Below are positions 34,192 through 43,092 of a DNA stretch of 64,000 nt, piece by piece; position 1 is the first letter of the stretch; every line of letters starts with the position of its first letter. The DNA comes from Chloroflexota bacterium. Lineage in GTDB: Bacteria > Chloroflexota > Anaerolineae > Anaerolineales > Anaerolineaceae. The stretch spans positions 56,379 to 120,378 of the forward strand of contig JAAYUC010000012.1 of the NCBI GenBank assembly GCA_012517865.1. Direction: 5' to 3'. Made by a program: the position numbers and the translations under genes. The notes under the pieces were generated by a model. It was not told the origin of the DNA and did no database searches. It saw nothing but the letters and a program-made list of their open reading frames with translations.

Positions 34192-35850
34192 CTATCTGCG
34201 CAGCTTGTTCCTGATGACCCCAAGCGCAGAATCCAGTTCCGGCACGCGCAGCAAACGCAAGGTAAGCGCGTACACCAGCACACCCGAAGCAATGCCGCCT
34301 AAAAGCGCGAGAATCCCCTGACCAACAGGCATCAGCCGCGTCCAGGCATAGACTGCCAGAGTCATCAACGCGGAGCCGGCAGCGGCCGCAAGCGTGCCGC
34401 GGGCAATGTTTCTGCCTTCCATGCCTTTCAGTTTTCTGCGCAGCAGCTCCAATAACAGCAGGCTTTCCAGGCCGGTCGCGGCTGAGTTTGCCAGCGCCAG
34501 CCCTCCGTGCGGCATCCAGCCTATTTTCCGGAACCAGGCCGAAAGCAGGAAAGACAGCGCGATGTTCAAACTCATCGCGCCCACCCCAACGGCCACTGGC
34601 GTGCGCGTGTCGTGCAGGGCGTAAAAAGCACGGCTGAGCACTTCCACCAGGGAGTGCCCTACCAAACCCGCGGCGTACCACAGCAGCGCCCAGGCAACCA
34701 ATTGGGTGGATTGGGGGCCAAATTCGCCGCGTTCATAAAGCACCCGCACCAAAGGCACGCGCAGCATAATCAGACCCAGGCTGGCAGGCAGCGAGAGCAG
34801 AATGATGCCGCGCATAATCCTGGCGATGGTATGCCGCATTTCCGCGTATTGTCCCATTTCCGCCTGCGCGGAAAGCGTCGGCAGTGAAGCTATCCCCGCG
34901 GATTGGGCAATGGCGCGCTGCGGCATCATCATCAGCGCGAAGGCCAGCGCGACAGAGCTGGCAGCGCCTTCTCCCAGGCTGAGGGCGATAATTGTGTTTG
35001 CCACAAAATTCAGCTGTACCACTGCTGCCCCAACCAGGCGCGGAAGCATCAATTTCATTACCTGGCGGACTGCTTTTTCCTTCAGGCCAACGGCGATGCT
35101 GTAAGCCCGCTCTGGCAGCCGGAAGAGCGAAGGCAGCTGCAGCAGCAAATGTCCTCCGGCCCCGAGCACGACGCCGACGGCCAGCCTGTCGACACCCCAG
35201 CTTTTTGGCAGCGCAAGCGTGCCAAAAATGATACCCAGCGAGTACATGGCCGGCGCGAGAGCGGGTATCAGGAAGGAACGGTGGGCGTTTAACATCCCCA
35301 TCACCAGCCCGCTGATGCCAAAAATCACGACGGTTGGCAGCATGATACGCAGCAAACGCACAGTCACTTCCAGCTGGCCGATGTTCGACTCGGCTGTGAG
35401 CGCGAACAGGCCGTATTTCACAATCCACGGCGCGAAAATCCAGGCCAGCACGGAAACAGCAATGAGGACGAGGAAAACAATGTTGACCACGCCGGAAGCC
35501 AGACGCCAGGCGCCCTTTTTATCATCGCGGGTGAGAAAACTGGTAAAAATCGGGATAAACGCCGAACCAAGCGCGCCGCCCGCTGTCAGGTTGAAGAGCA
35601 GTTCGGTGATGCGGTTGGCAGCATTGAACGAATCCAAAGCCGCGCTGGTGCCAAAAGCGTCGGTAATCACAACCTGATGCGCTATCCCCACCAGGCTGCT
35701 GATTACAAACGCGATCATCACAATGCCGGTTGCCCGCGCGATTTGCCGGCTGGCAAGCTCAGCGCTGCCGCCCGACTCTGCAGGCGCCGGGGCGCCACTT
35801 TCTGGCGCGTCCTGAGCTTTGGGCAGTGATTCTTGTATCCCGTCAGTCAT
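34192..35850 (-). CDS. murJ: Lipid II flippase
   Basis: A 552-residue polytopic MOP-superfamily protein with about 14 membrane segments. MurJ moves the peptidoglycan precursor lipid II across the inner membrane. The N-terminal block ITDAFGTSAALDSFNAANRI and the segment GALGSAFIPIFTSFL match the family, as does the RALYALHDTRTPV-type stretch RAFYALHDTRTPVAVG. A cytoplasmic N-terminal extension of about 35 Ser/Ala/Pro-rich residues is present. The start overlaps the mazG end by eight bases, so the two genes are co-translated. Confidence 0.92.
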   Translation of the reverse strand: MTDGIQESLPKAQDAPESGAPAPAESGGSAELASRQIARATGIVMIAFVISSLVGIAHQVVITDAFGTSAALDSFNAANRITELLFNLTAGGALGSAFIPIFTSFLTRDDKKGAWRLASGVVNIVFLVLIAVSVLAWIFAPWIVKYGLFALTAESNIGQLEVTVRLLRIMLPTVVIFGISGLVMGMLNAHRSFLIPALAPAMYSLGIIFGTLALPKSWGVDRLAVGVVLGAGGHLLLQLPSLFRLPERAYSIAVGLKEKAVRQVMKLMLPRLVGAAVVQLNFVANTIIALSLGEGAASSVALAFALMMMPQRAIAQSAGIASLPTLSAQAEMGQYAEMRHTIARIMRGIILLSLPASLGLIMLRVPLVRVLYERGEFGPQSTQLVAWALLWYAAGLVGHSLVEVLSRAFYALHDTRTPVAVGVGAMSLNIALSFLLSAWFRKIGWMPHGGLALANSAATGLESLLLLELLRRKLKGMEGRNIARGTLAAAAGSALMTLAVYAWTRLMPVGQGILALLGGIASGVLVYALTLRLLRVPELDSALGVIRNKLRR

Positions 35851-37330
35851 TCAAATCTTCATCCTGGTCCAAAAACGCGTCTTTGGCTTTTTCCCAGAGC
35901 GCGTCCATTTCTTCAAAGCCCAATTCGTCCACGTTTTTACCGGCTTTCGCGGCTTCCGCTTCGATGTAGGCGAAGCGCTTGCGGAAGCGCAGATTGCATT
36001 CGCGCAGCGCCGTTTCTGGGTCGATGTCCAGCCAGCGGATAAGGTTGACTGCCGCGAAAAGTAAATCTCCGGCTTCAGCCTGGCGCTCAGCGGAGGTTTC
36101 GGCGCTGGTGAGTTCATCCAATTCTTCGCGCACCTTGGCAATCACCGGTTCAATTGTGTTCCAATCAAATCCCACGCGTTTGGCGCGCCTTTGAATCTGG
36201 TCAGCCTGGGTCAGCGCGGGCAGCGCCAGCGGAATGCCGTCCAGCATGCCGGTTTTGTGGCTGCTGCCGTTATCTTCGCGTTCTTTCGCTTTGATTTTCT
36301 CCCAATTTTGGAGGACAGTATCCACCGACTTTACCTGCAAATCACCAAAGACGTGAGGGTGGCGGCGAATCAGCTTGGAACAGATTCCTTGCACCACATC
36401 GGTCATCCTGAAGTCTTCATTCTCGGCGGCAATCTGCGCGTGCAGCGCGATTTGCAGAAGTAAATCGCCCAGTTCTTCGCGCAGCTCATCCGGGTCTTCG
36501 CGGTCCAGCGCTTCCAGCACTTCATAGGTTTCCTGCAGAAGATACGGCCGAAGGGAGAGGTGGGTTTGCTCGCGGTCCCATGGGCAGCCGTCGGGGGCGC
36601 GCAGCCGCGCGATGATTTCCTGGAATTCCTCAAAGGAGTAGCCGCTCTCCCGCGGCGGGACATAAAGCGTGGAGATTACACCCAACTTCGCCGATTGGTC
36701 AATGGCGTGCAGCGGCAGGTCTTCGACGCTCTGTTGCGCGGAGCCGGCAGCATGCACCAACCTGACCGGATATTCGTCGGGATAATTGTTCATCAGGGTC
36801 AGCTTGGTTTCGGTCGCGTCCAGCCTGGTGCCTATCTGGTGGATGAGCGCGCCGCAGGAAGGCGGAAAGGTAGGAACATTTTGCCCGGCCAGATGCAGGG
36901 CGTCAATGAGAACCAGCTGATTGGCCGGGTCAATCCCCAGCGCCGCGCACACCGGCTCCAGAAAGCTCATGCCGTTGATGACGCGCACCGGGATGGCAGC
37001 CTGCTTCGCCCGCTCCAGGATGCGCGCGCAGGTCTCTTCGGCCACCCAGGGGCTGCCTGGCACGGCATAGGTCACACCTTGCTCGCGCTGGCCCAGCTGC
37101 AATATAGTCTGGGTGATTTCCTCCAGAACCTCCGGTAGGGAGCCGTGCTTTTCGTACAACGCGTCGAAACTGTGCACATCCAGCGTTTTGGGCAGCTCCA
37201 CCGCGCAGGGGTGCAGGCTTGTGCGCAGATACACCTCTCCCGCCTGGGAAAGCCAATCCCACGCTTCCCTGGTAAGCAGTTCCGCGCCCGCGGGTCCAAG
37301 TCCGACAATTACGATTCCAGCATTGTTCAT
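35843..37330 (-). CDS. mazG: Tetrapyrrole methylase-like / MazG fusion protein (YabN-like)
   Basis: A 495-residue fusion. Residues 1-225 form a SAM-dependent tetrapyrrole-methylase-type domain (GIVIVGLGPAGAELLT, YAVPGSPWVAEET). From about residue 240 a MazG nucleoside triphosphate pyrophosphohydrolase follows (LRAPDGCPWDREQTH, ETYEVLEALDREDPDELREE, and the ExxD in ELGDLLLQ), and a second MazG module lies near 390-470. The same architecture is known from Bacillus YabN. The MazG part should clear non-canonical or stress NTPs; the role of the methylase part is unknown. The ATG at 37330 lacks a clear Shine-Dalgarno. Confidence 0.9.
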   Translation of the reverse strand: MNNAGIVIVGLGPAGAELLTREAWDWLSQAGEVYLRTSLHPCAVELPKTLDVHSFDALYEKHGSLPEVLEEITQTILQLGQREQGVTYAVPGSPWVAEETCARILERAKQAAIPVRVINGMSFLEPVCAALGIDPANQLVLIDALHLAGQNVPTFPPSCGALIHQIGTRLDATETKLTLMNNYPDEYPVRLVHAAGSAQQSVEDLPLHAIDQSAKLGVISTLYVPPRESGYSFEEFQEIIARLRAPDGCPWDREQTHLSLRPYLLQETYEVLEALDREDPDELREELGDLLLQIALHAQIAAENEDFRMTDVVQGICSKLIRRHPHVFGDLQVKSVDTVLQNWEKIKAKEREDNGSSHKTGMLDGIPLALPALTQADQIQRRAKRVGFDWNTIEPVIAKVREELDELTSAETSAERQAEAGDLLFAAVNLIRWLDIDPETALRECNLRFRKRFAYIEAEAAKAGKNVDELGFEEMDALWEKAKDAFLDQDEDLND

Positions 37331-37382
37331 AAGGTCACACAATCACGCAGCGAGGTTTGAATACTCCCTAATCAAACAGGGA

Positions 37383-37415
37383 AAGGCTGCCCATATGCTG
37401 AATACGGACAGCCTT
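37383..37415 (-). terminator. Possible terminator of the ribosomal block
   Basis: Stem AAGGCTG/CAGCCTT, extended by CC/GG with a mismatch, 65 bases after rpsI on the minus strand. The following TCCCTGTTT is a poor T run. Read-through to mazG is possible. Confidence 0.35.
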
Positions 37416-37479
37416 CATATTGTATCGCATTAAATCCTGCGGAAATTGACCGCCAAAAGGGGCGTTCCCGCGGGAAAGA

Positions 37480-37872
37480 TTAACGCTTGGTGTAGGTCGG
37501 GGCCTTGCGGGCGCGTTTGAGGCCGGGCTTCTTGCGTTCCTTGACGCGCGCGTCGCGAGTCAGCAGACCCTTCTCGCGCAGACCGTTGCGAGCGCCTTCG
37601 TCCATGGTGACCAGGGCGCGGGCAAGACCAAGCTTGACAGCGTCGCGCTGACCGGAAATGCCGCCGCCTTCCACCTTCACGCTCACGTCAGTGAGGCTGG
37701 GGTTTTGTCCGGCCGCTTCCAGGGCGCTCAAAATCATAGGGACATCGCCAGTCCGGGGGAAGTATTCTTCCAGTGGTTTATCGTTCACGGTAAACACGCC
37801 GGTGCCAGCCATCACGCGCACGCGGGCTGTGCTTTCCTTACGTCGTCCTACAGCTTCAAAATATTGTGCCAT
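37480..37872 (-). CDS. rpsI: Ribosomal protein S9
   Basis: A 130-residue small-subunit protein whose C-terminal tail reaches the P-site tRNA. Marks are AVGRRKESTARVRV at the N-terminus and the basic ending RVKERKKPGLKRARKAPTYTKR-like tail, which closes on Lys-Arg as usual. It sits 13 bases after rplM, the standard L13-S9 pair, and is the last ribosomal gene of the block. The ATG is preceded by GAGGTATT. Confidence 0.97.
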   Translation of the reverse strand: MAQYFEAVGRRKESTARVRVMAGTGVFTVNDKPLEEYFPRTGDVPMILSALEAAGQNPSLTDVSVKVEGGGISGQRDAVKLGLARALVTMDEGARNGLREKGLLTRDARVKERKKPGLKRARKAPTYTKR

Positions 37873-37885
37873 AATACCTCTTCAA

Positions 37886-38314
37886 TTACTCCGCGATCGG
37901 TTTCGGATCCTGAGCCTGATGGGGATGCTCGGGACCGGCATAAATCTTCAGGTTATCCAGAAAACGCACCGTCAGACGGTTCTTTGGCAGCATGCCGCGA
38001 ACAGCCGCGCGAATGACCGCTTCTGGCTTTACTTCCATCTGGCGCTTGATTGTGACGGCTTTCAGACCGCCTGGAAAGAGCGAATGGCGGTAGTATTTCT
38101 TCTCTTCCGCACGGGTCTGGTTAAAATTAATCTGCGCGGCGTTAATGACAACCACATGGTCGTTCAAAACCACACCAGGGGTGTAGTCGGCACGATGCTT
38201 GCCTGTCAATAGCGTGGCAATCTTTGTCGCGAGTCTGCCCAGCGTTTCGCCAGAGGCATCCACAAGATACCACTCGCCGGTAGTCTGTCCTTTTGGAACG
38301 TATGTTTTTTCCAC
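37886..38314 (-). CDS. rplM: Ribosomal protein L13
   Basis: A large-subunit early assembly protein of 142 residues when started at GTG 38314, the length of E. coli L13. GGAG nine bases upstream supports this start; an upstream ATG would add 22 unconserved residues. Marks are WYLVDASGETLGRLAT, TGKHRADYTPGV, YYRHSLFPGGLK and RGMLPKNRL. It is paired with rpsI downstream and follows truA, an arrangement common in Gram-positive type genomes. Confidence 0.95.
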   Translation of the reverse strand: MEKTYVPKGQTTGEWYLVDASGETLGRLATKIATLLTGKHRADYTPGVVLNDHVVVINAAQINFNQTRAEEKKYYRHSLFPGGLKAVTIKRQMEVKPEAVIRAAVRGMLPKNRLTVRFLDNLKIYAGPEHPHQAQDPKPIAE

Positions 38315-38369
38315 TGTTACTTTCTCCGTTTTATCAAATCCACACTCTGGCATCAGATGCCGGAGCTTA

Positions 38370-39116
38370 TTACCATTCATTCTCTGGATAAGTGACTTCC
38401 ATCAGGGTCAATCCCCTGGCTGGCGCCAGGCTCACGATTCCTGTTTCGCCGCTTTCCAGACCTCGCTTTACGATATCATCGGGCAGGTTCCCCAGCCCAA
38501 TCTGCACGAGCACAAACACAATCCTCCGTACCATGTGATACAGAAACGCGTTTCCACAGATGTTAAAGGCGGCTGTTTGGCCGTTCAACTCCCAGCCCGC
38601 GCTAAAAATCTTGCGAACTGTGGTCGCGTCTTCCTTCAAGGCCTTGCCAAACGCCCTGAAATCGTGTTGCCCGAGCAGCAATTGCGCCGCGCGGTTCATA
38701 CGCTCCAGGTCCGGCATGGTGTTCAGGCGCCAGGAGAAGCGGTCCAGCAGCGGGTTGCGCGCGAACTGTGCGTAAATCTGGTACCGGTAGCTGCGGCTCA
38801 GCGCGTCGTAACGCGGATGAAATGCCAGCGGCACCTCAACAGCATCCTGCACCGCGATATCTGCGGGCAGATGGGCGTTCAGCGCGCTCACCAGGGTATC
38901 GGTTCCGTGTCTCCATTCCAAAGAGAAACTGATAACCTGCCCCTGGGCGTGAACGCCGCTGTCAGTTCTGCCAGCAGGCATCACCGCCCTGCCCTGCCAC
39001 CCCAGCTTGCGCAGCGCGGTTTCAAACTCCGCCTGCACGCTGTGGTTGTTCTTCTGACGCTGAAAGCCGTGGTACTCCGTGCCTTCGTAAGCGAGAATAA
39101 GTTTGTAATGTGCCAT
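38370..39116 (-). CDS. truA: tRNA pseudouridine(38-40) synthase
   Basis: A 248-residue enzyme that makes pseudouridine at positions 38-40 of tRNA anticodon stems. The catalytic Asp is in AGRTDSGVHAQGQV, preceded by the N-terminal YEGTEYHGFQRQ. DAVEVPLAFHPRYDALSRSYRY and the later FLYHMVRRI are also family marks. I use the ATG at 39116; the TTG three codons upstream has no better site. It lies between rplQ and rplM in the ribosomal block. Confidence 0.95.
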   Translation of the reverse strand: MAHYKLILAYEGTEYHGFQRQKNNHSVQAEFETALRKLGWQGRAVMPAGRTDSGVHAQGQVISFSLEWRHGTDTLVSALNAHLPADIAVQDAVEVPLAFHPRYDALSRSYRYQIYAQFARNPLLDRFSWRLNTMPDLERMNRAAQLLLGQHDFRAFGKALKEDATTVRKIFSAGWELNGQTAAFNICGNAFLYHMVRRIVFVLVQIGLGNLPDDIVKRGLESGETGIVSLAPARGLTLMEVTYPENEW

Positions 39117-39163
39117 GCCTTTCAACTTTCAGGGCCTGAAAGGCGAAAACCCTTCATACCGAA

Positions 39164-39547
39164 TTACTCTGCAACAAGTTCCAGCAGGACCATTTCGGCA
39201 TTGTCGCCGAGGCGGGGTCCCAGTTTCAGGACGCGGGTATAACCGCCTGGGCGGTTCTTGAAGCGCGGGGCGATATCGTCAAAGAGTTTCTTAACAATAT
39301 CCGCGCTGGAATTACCCAGCTCAGCCGCAACCTGACGGCGGGCGTTCAGCTTGTCAACTTCGCTGCCGGTCAGACTGTTGCGGGCAACAGTAATCAACTT
39401 TTCAGCGTCGGGCTGAATGGCTTTTGCTTTTGCCAGCGTGGTCTGAATCTTTTCGTGTTCAAATAATTGCATAATCATCGTCTTGCGCATGGCTGTGCGG
39501 TGTCCGCCGCTTCTGCCAAGGCGATATCCTTTTACCTGATGTCGCAT
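39164..39547 (-). CDS. rplQ: Ribosomal protein L17
   Basis: A 127-residue large-subunit protein near the peptide exit tunnel. Signature RHQVKGYRLGRSGGHRTAM and the segment IQTTLAKAKAIQPDAEKLIT are clear, as is the C-terminal RPGGYTRVLKLGPRLGDNAEM. It follows rpoA by six bases as in the standard alpha operon. Confidence 0.97.
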   Translation of the reverse strand: MRHQVKGYRLGRSGGHRTAMRKTMIMQLFEHEKIQTTLAKAKAIQPDAEKLITVARNSLTGSEVDKLNARRQVAAELGNSSADIVKKLFDDIAPRFKNRPGGYTRVLKLGPRLGDNAEMVLLELVAE

Positions 39548-39553
39548 AACTAA

Positions 39554-40516
39554 CTACTCCGCTTTTTCGTCTTTTAGGTAGCCTTTTTCAATCATTTTGG
39601 CTCTTAATTCAACCAGGCTCTTCTCTCCAAAGTTTCGGATGGAGAGCATGTGGTTTTCCCCTTTGGCCAGCAGCTCACGCACATCGCGTACGGTCGAAAC
39701 GCCGGTGCGTTTCAGAGCGTTGTACACGCGTACTGTCAGATCGAGGGCTTCAATGGGGGTCTCGGCTGCTTCAATTCCTCCCAGGTGGTCAACTTCTTCC
39801 TCATCGGAAGCGGACTCGAGGATGTTCTCGGTGTGGCCGCTGATGAAGCTGAACTGCCGGATAAGCAGGTCAACTGCGTTCTGCAGCGCTGTCTCCGGAG
39901 AGACTGTGCCGTCGGTCGCGATTTCCAGGAGCAGTTTGTCATAGTTGGTATTATGACCGACGCGGGCGTTGGTCACTGACCAATTCACGCGCCGAACCGG
40001 AGAGAAAATCGCGTCCACAGGCAGCACGCCGATAGGCAGCCGCTCAGCGCGGTCGCCCGCGGGCATGTAGCCGCGTCCGCGCTCAACCGTGAATTCCATT
40101 TCCACATGAGCAGCGCTGTCCGTGATGCTGAAAAGGTACAGATCCGGGTTGATAATCTCAACTTCAGGCGGGCAGATAATATCCGCCGCGGTATAGGTAC
40201 CTTCTCCGCGCACATCCAGCTGGAGATGCGCCACATCCACGTCGTACAGCTTCATGCGAATTTGCTTCAGGTTCAACATGACCTGGATTACATCTTCGCG
40301 TACGCCAGGAATGGTGCTGAATTCGTGCATCACGTCCGTAATGCGCACAGCCGTAATCGCAGCGCCTTCCAAAGAGGAAAGCAAAACACGGCGAATCGCG
40401 TTTCCCAGCGTAATTCCAAAACCGCGCTCCAACGGGCTGATTGTGAACAGCCCGGTTTCACGGGTTTCTTTACTACCTTCTACTTTTGGTGTTACCATTT
40501 CCATTCTTCCACTCAC
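39554..40516 (-). CDS. rpoA: RNA polymerase alpha subunit
   Basis: A 320-residue subunit that nucleates RNA polymerase assembly. The N-terminal dimer domain shows FTISPLERGFGITLGNAIRRVLLSSLEGAA and GIRGVREDV-like IPGVREDV. An acidic linker (ASDEEEVDHLGG) leads to the alpha-CTD, with its helix-hairpin-helix NFGEKSLVELRAKM, which contacts UP elements and activators. GTG at 40516 is chosen because GGAGGG lies seven bases before it; the ATG codons just inside have no site. An intercistronic hairpin stands directly upstream. Confidence 0.97.
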   Translation of the reverse strand: MSGRMEMVTPKVEGSKETRETGLFTISPLERGFGITLGNAIRRVLLSSLEGAAITAVRITDVMHEFSTIPGVREDVIQVMLNLKQIRMKLYDVDVAHLQLDVRGEGTYTAADIICPPEVEIINPDLYLFSITDSAAHVEMEFTVERGRGYMPAGDRAERLPIGVLPVDAIFSPVRRVNWSVTNARVGHNTNYDKLLLEIATDGTVSPETALQNAVDLLIRQFSFISGHTENILESASDEEEVDHLGGIEAAETPIEALDLTVRVYNALKRTGVSTVRDVRELLAKGENHMLSIRNFGEKSLVELRAKMIEKGYLKDEKAE

Positions 40517-40531
40517 GGTTAGCCCCTCCGC

Positions 40532-40554
40532 CAGTCTCTTGATAAGAGAGACTG
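40532..40554 (-). promoter_or_regulatory. Hairpin between rpsD and rpoA
   Basis: A perfect 8-bp stem CAGTCTCT/AGAGACTG with a 7-base loop lies just before the rpoA ribosome site. No T run follows, so it is not a terminator; processing or translational control is possible. Confidence 0.5.
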
Positions 40555-40567
40555 AATAAATCGGTGA

Positions 40568-41206
40568 TTAGCGCGAATAATATTCAACGATCAGCTGTTC
40601 GTTGAGGTTACCGTCAATTTCCGAACGCTCGGGCAAGCGCAGCATTCTGCCGCTCAGGTTGGTCAGGTCACGTGCCAGCCAGCCAGGTACGGTCCTGCCT
40701 TCCGCTTCTTCCCTCAAATTCTTGAAATAGATGGTATCACGGGACTGTTCTCGGACAGAAATGACATCATCAACGGAAACTCCATAGGATGGAATGTCCG
40801 CGCGTTCGCCGTTCACCAAAAAGTGGCCGTGGGACACCAAAATGCGTGCCTGCGGGCGGCTGGCGGCAAAACCAAGGCGGTAAACAACATTAGACAGTCG
40901 GGTTTCCAGAATCTGCAGCAGATTATTACCGGTCAGTCCGCGCATACGCAGAGCCTGCCCGTAAAAGCGGCGGAACTGGCGTTCATAGATGCCGTAGACG
41001 CGGCGGGCCTTTTGTTTGGCGCGCAGCTGTTTGGCATAGTCCGATTCGCGGCCGGGGCGCGCGGAACTCATTTTTCCGTGCATGCCAGGCGGATAACCGC
41101 GTTTTTCAAAAGCGCATTTCGGTGAAAAGCAGCGTTCCCCTTTCAGGAACAACTTTTCGCCCTCGCGCCGACACAAACGACATACTGGATCAGTGTATCT
41201 TGCCAT
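40568..41206 (-). CDS. rpsD: Ribosomal protein S4
   Basis: A 212-residue primary 16S-binding protein. The N-terminus keeps a zinc-type cysteine set ([13 protein letters not shown] and [12 protein letters not shown]), so this is the C+ form. [23 protein letters not shown] and the S4 RNA-binding domain [30 protein letters not shown] stretch follow. It lies between rpsK and rpoA, the usual alpha-operon position, where S4 often acts as repressor. Confidence 0.97.
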   Translation of the reverse strand: MARYTDPVCRLCRREGEKLFLKGERCFSPKCAFEKRGYPPGMHGKMSSARPGRESDYAKQLRAKQKARRVYGIYERQFRRFYGQALRMRGLTGNNLLQILETRLSNVVYRLGFAASRPQARILVSHGHFLVNGERADIPSYGVSVDDVISVREQSRDTIYFKNLREEAEGRTVPGWLARDLTNLSGRMLRLPERSEIDGNLNEQLIVEYYSR

Positions 41207-41230
41207 AATTACATTTCCTTTTTTCTGATA

Positions 41231-41635
41231 CTACACGCGGCGGCGTTTTGGCGGCCGGCAGCCGTTATGGGGAACCGGCGTCAGATCGGATATCAGGCGA
41301 ACCTTAATACCCAGGGATTGGACAGCACGAATCGCGGCTTCGCGGCCGGGACCGGGGCCCTTAACAAACAGTTCAACTTCCTGAACGCCCATGGTCTGGG
41401 CTGTCTTGATGGTCTGTTCAGTCGCCATTCTGGCAGCAAAAGGCGTGCTCTTGCGCGAACCTTTAAAACCTGCGCTTCCGGAGCTGCCCCAGCAGAGCGT
41501 GTTTCCCTGCAGGTCAGTTACAGTTACGATGGTGTTATTAAAAGACGCGTAAACGTGCACCTGCGCCGTTGATACCTGGCGTTTTACTTTGCGGGCACTG
41601 GTCGTTCGTCGTGCTGTGCGTGCTTGTTTAGCCAT
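41231..41635 (-). CDS. rpsK: Ribosomal protein S11
   Basis: A 134-residue platform protein of the small subunit. Marks are [38 protein letters not shown] and the ending [18 protein letters not shown]. The N-terminal 20 residues are basic and variable, as in the family. A 103-base gap separates it from rpsM upstream, in which I see no promoter. Confidence 0.97.
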   Translation of the reverse strand: MAKQARTARRTTSARKVKRQVSTAQVHVYASFNNTIVTVTDLQGNTLCWGSSGSAGFKGSRKSTPFAARMATEQTIKTAQTMGVQEVELFVKGPGPGREAAIRAVQSLGIKVRLISDLTPVPHNGCRPPKRRRV

Positions 41636-41738
41636 AATTCTTCCTCACTCAATCTCTTCTTGTCCGGCAGGCCCTAAGCCCGGAGTAGCCGCAGGGAGGA
41701 AAGGAACCCCTCTCCCGGCTCAGGCTGCCAGTTCAATG

Positions 41739-42128
41739 CTACTTCTTGGTCGCTCCACGGCGGCGGCCGCGGCCGGCAACTGTCTTCTTAGGACCCTTGC
41801 GGGTGCGAGCGTTGGTGCGCGTACGCTGTCCGCGGGTCGGGAGATTTCGGCGGTGCCGCATACCGCGGTAACAGCCAATTTCTACCAGACGCTTAATGTT
41901 CATTTGCACCTCGCGGCGCAAATCGCCTTCCACCTTCAAGTTTTGCGAAATATAATCGCGCAGCTTGGAAACTTCGTTTTCAGACAGGTCCTTGACGCGA
42001 ATGTCGGGGTTCACGCCGGTGGCCGATAAAATTTCATCAGCGGTTTTTGGGCCAATGCCGTAAATGTACCGCAAACCAATCTGGATGCGCTTATTGCGCG
42101 GGAGGTCAACACCTTCTATACGAGCCAT
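41739..42128 (-). CDS. rpsM: Ribosomal protein S13
   Basis: A 129-residue small-subunit head protein that contacts the P-site tRNA and L5. Marks are [24 protein letters not shown] and [28 protein letters not shown], ending in a basic tail. It follows rpmJ and starts the S13-S11-S4-alpha series. Confidence 0.97.
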   Translation of the reverse strand: MARIEGVDLPRNKRIQIGLRYIYGIGPKTADEILSATGVNPDIRVKDLSENEVSKLRDYISQNLKVEGDLRREVQMNIKRLVEIGCYRGMRHRRNLPTRGQRTRTNARTRKGPKKTVAGRGRRRGATKK

Positions 42129-42140
42129 TGTATGATTCCT

Positions 42141-42254
42141 TTATCCTTGTCGCTGTTTGTGTCTCGGGTTGGTACAAATGACATAAAGCCGACCGTCGCG
42201 TTTGACGATCTTGCACTTTCCACAGCGCTTTTTTATTGAAGCTGATACTTTCAT
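42141..42254 (-). CDS. rpmJ: Ribosomal protein L36
   Basis: A 37-residue zinc-ribbon protein of the large subunit, too short for ordinary ORF calling. It begins Met-Lys-Val-Ser-Ala-Ser and contains CGKC, a later Cys in [13 protein letters not shown] and the final His, the four zinc ligands of the C+ form. AAGGAG precedes the ATG. infA, which normally lies between map and rpmJ, is absent; a promoter lies there instead. Confidence 0.96.
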   Translation of the reverse strand: MKVSASIKKRCGKCKIVKRDGRLYVICTNPRHKQRQG

Positions 42255-42287
42255 CAGTTACTCCTTATGCTTATCCGCAAAGATTCT

Positions 42288-42316
42288 ATTATATCTACTA
42301 TTCAGTCTCTTGGCAA
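42288..42316 (-). promoter_or_regulatory. Internal promoter before rpmJ
   Basis: TTGCCA and TATAAT on the minus strand are 17 bases apart, with the -10 element 33 bases before the rpmJ start. It would drive rpmJ-rpsM-rpsK-rpsD-rpoA-rplQ separately from the upstream block. Confidence 0.7.
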
Positions 42317-42327
42317 GACCGATTTTT

Positions 42328-43092
42328 TCATAATCTCGTCAGTATCTCCGGCCCATTCGCCGTGATGGCTACCGTGTGTTCCTGGTGCGCCGTCAGCGAA
42401 CGGTCCCTCGAGATTACCGTCCATTGGTTCTTGAGTTCGCGCGTGTAGCGCGTTCCCACCAGCAGCATCGGCTCAATCGCCAGAGTCATCCCTTCCCGCA
42501 GCAGCATTCCCTGCCCGGGCTGTCCGTAATTCGGCACCAGCGGGCTTTCGTGCATCTCTCTGCCGACGCCGTGGCCGGTGTAGAGGTGAGTCACATAAAA
42601 GCCGTGCTTGAGCGCTGTGCCCTCCACAGCCGCGCCGATATCACCCAGGTGATTGCCGGGCACCATCTGGGCAATTGCCGCGTCCAGAGCCTGCCGGGTA
42701 ACCTCAATCAGCCGCTGCGCCAGCGGGGAGATTTCCCCGACGCCGACGGTGAAGGCGGAATCACCCACAAATCCCTGGTACACCGTTCCGCAGTCGACGG
42801 AGATGATGTCTCCTTCTTTCAGCTTGCGGTTGCCCGGTATCCCATGCACCAACTCTTCATTCACACTGGTGCAAATGCTGGCCGGGAACGGATAGGGTCC
42901 CGGATAGTTTTTAAAGGGCGAGTACACTCCGTATTTGCGGTGAACCGCTTCCACGACTTCATTCAGTTCGGCCGTGGTAACGCCCGGCGCGATGGCAGCT
43001 TTTGCCGCTTCGAGCGCTTCGGCATTAATCCGCCCGGCTTCCCGCATCAGCGCGATTTCCGCCGCGGATTTGATGTTAACGCTTCCTTCCAT
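42328..43092 (-). CDS. map: Methionine aminopeptidase, type I
   Basis: A 254-residue two-metal enzyme that removes the initiator Met from new proteins. The metal ligands are in place: Asp in IISVDCGTVY, Asp in GDSAFTVG, His in YTGHGVGREMHE, Glu in LAIEPML and the C-terminal Glu of AHQEHTVAI. HGIPG provides the substrate His. The start codon overlaps the adk stop (TAATG). Confidence 0.96.
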   Translation of the reverse strand: MEGSVNIKSAAEIALMREAGRINAEALEAAKAAIAPGVTTAELNEVVEAVHRKYGVYSPFKNYPGPYPFPASICTSVNEELVHGIPGNRKLKEGDIISVDCGTVYQGFVGDSAFTVGVGEISPLAQRLIEVTRQALDAAIAQMVPGNHLGDIGAAVEGTALKHGFYVTHLYTGHGVGREMHESPLVPNYGQPGQGMLLREGMTLAIEPMLLVGTRYTRELKNQWTVISRDRSLTAHQEHTVAITANGPEILTRL

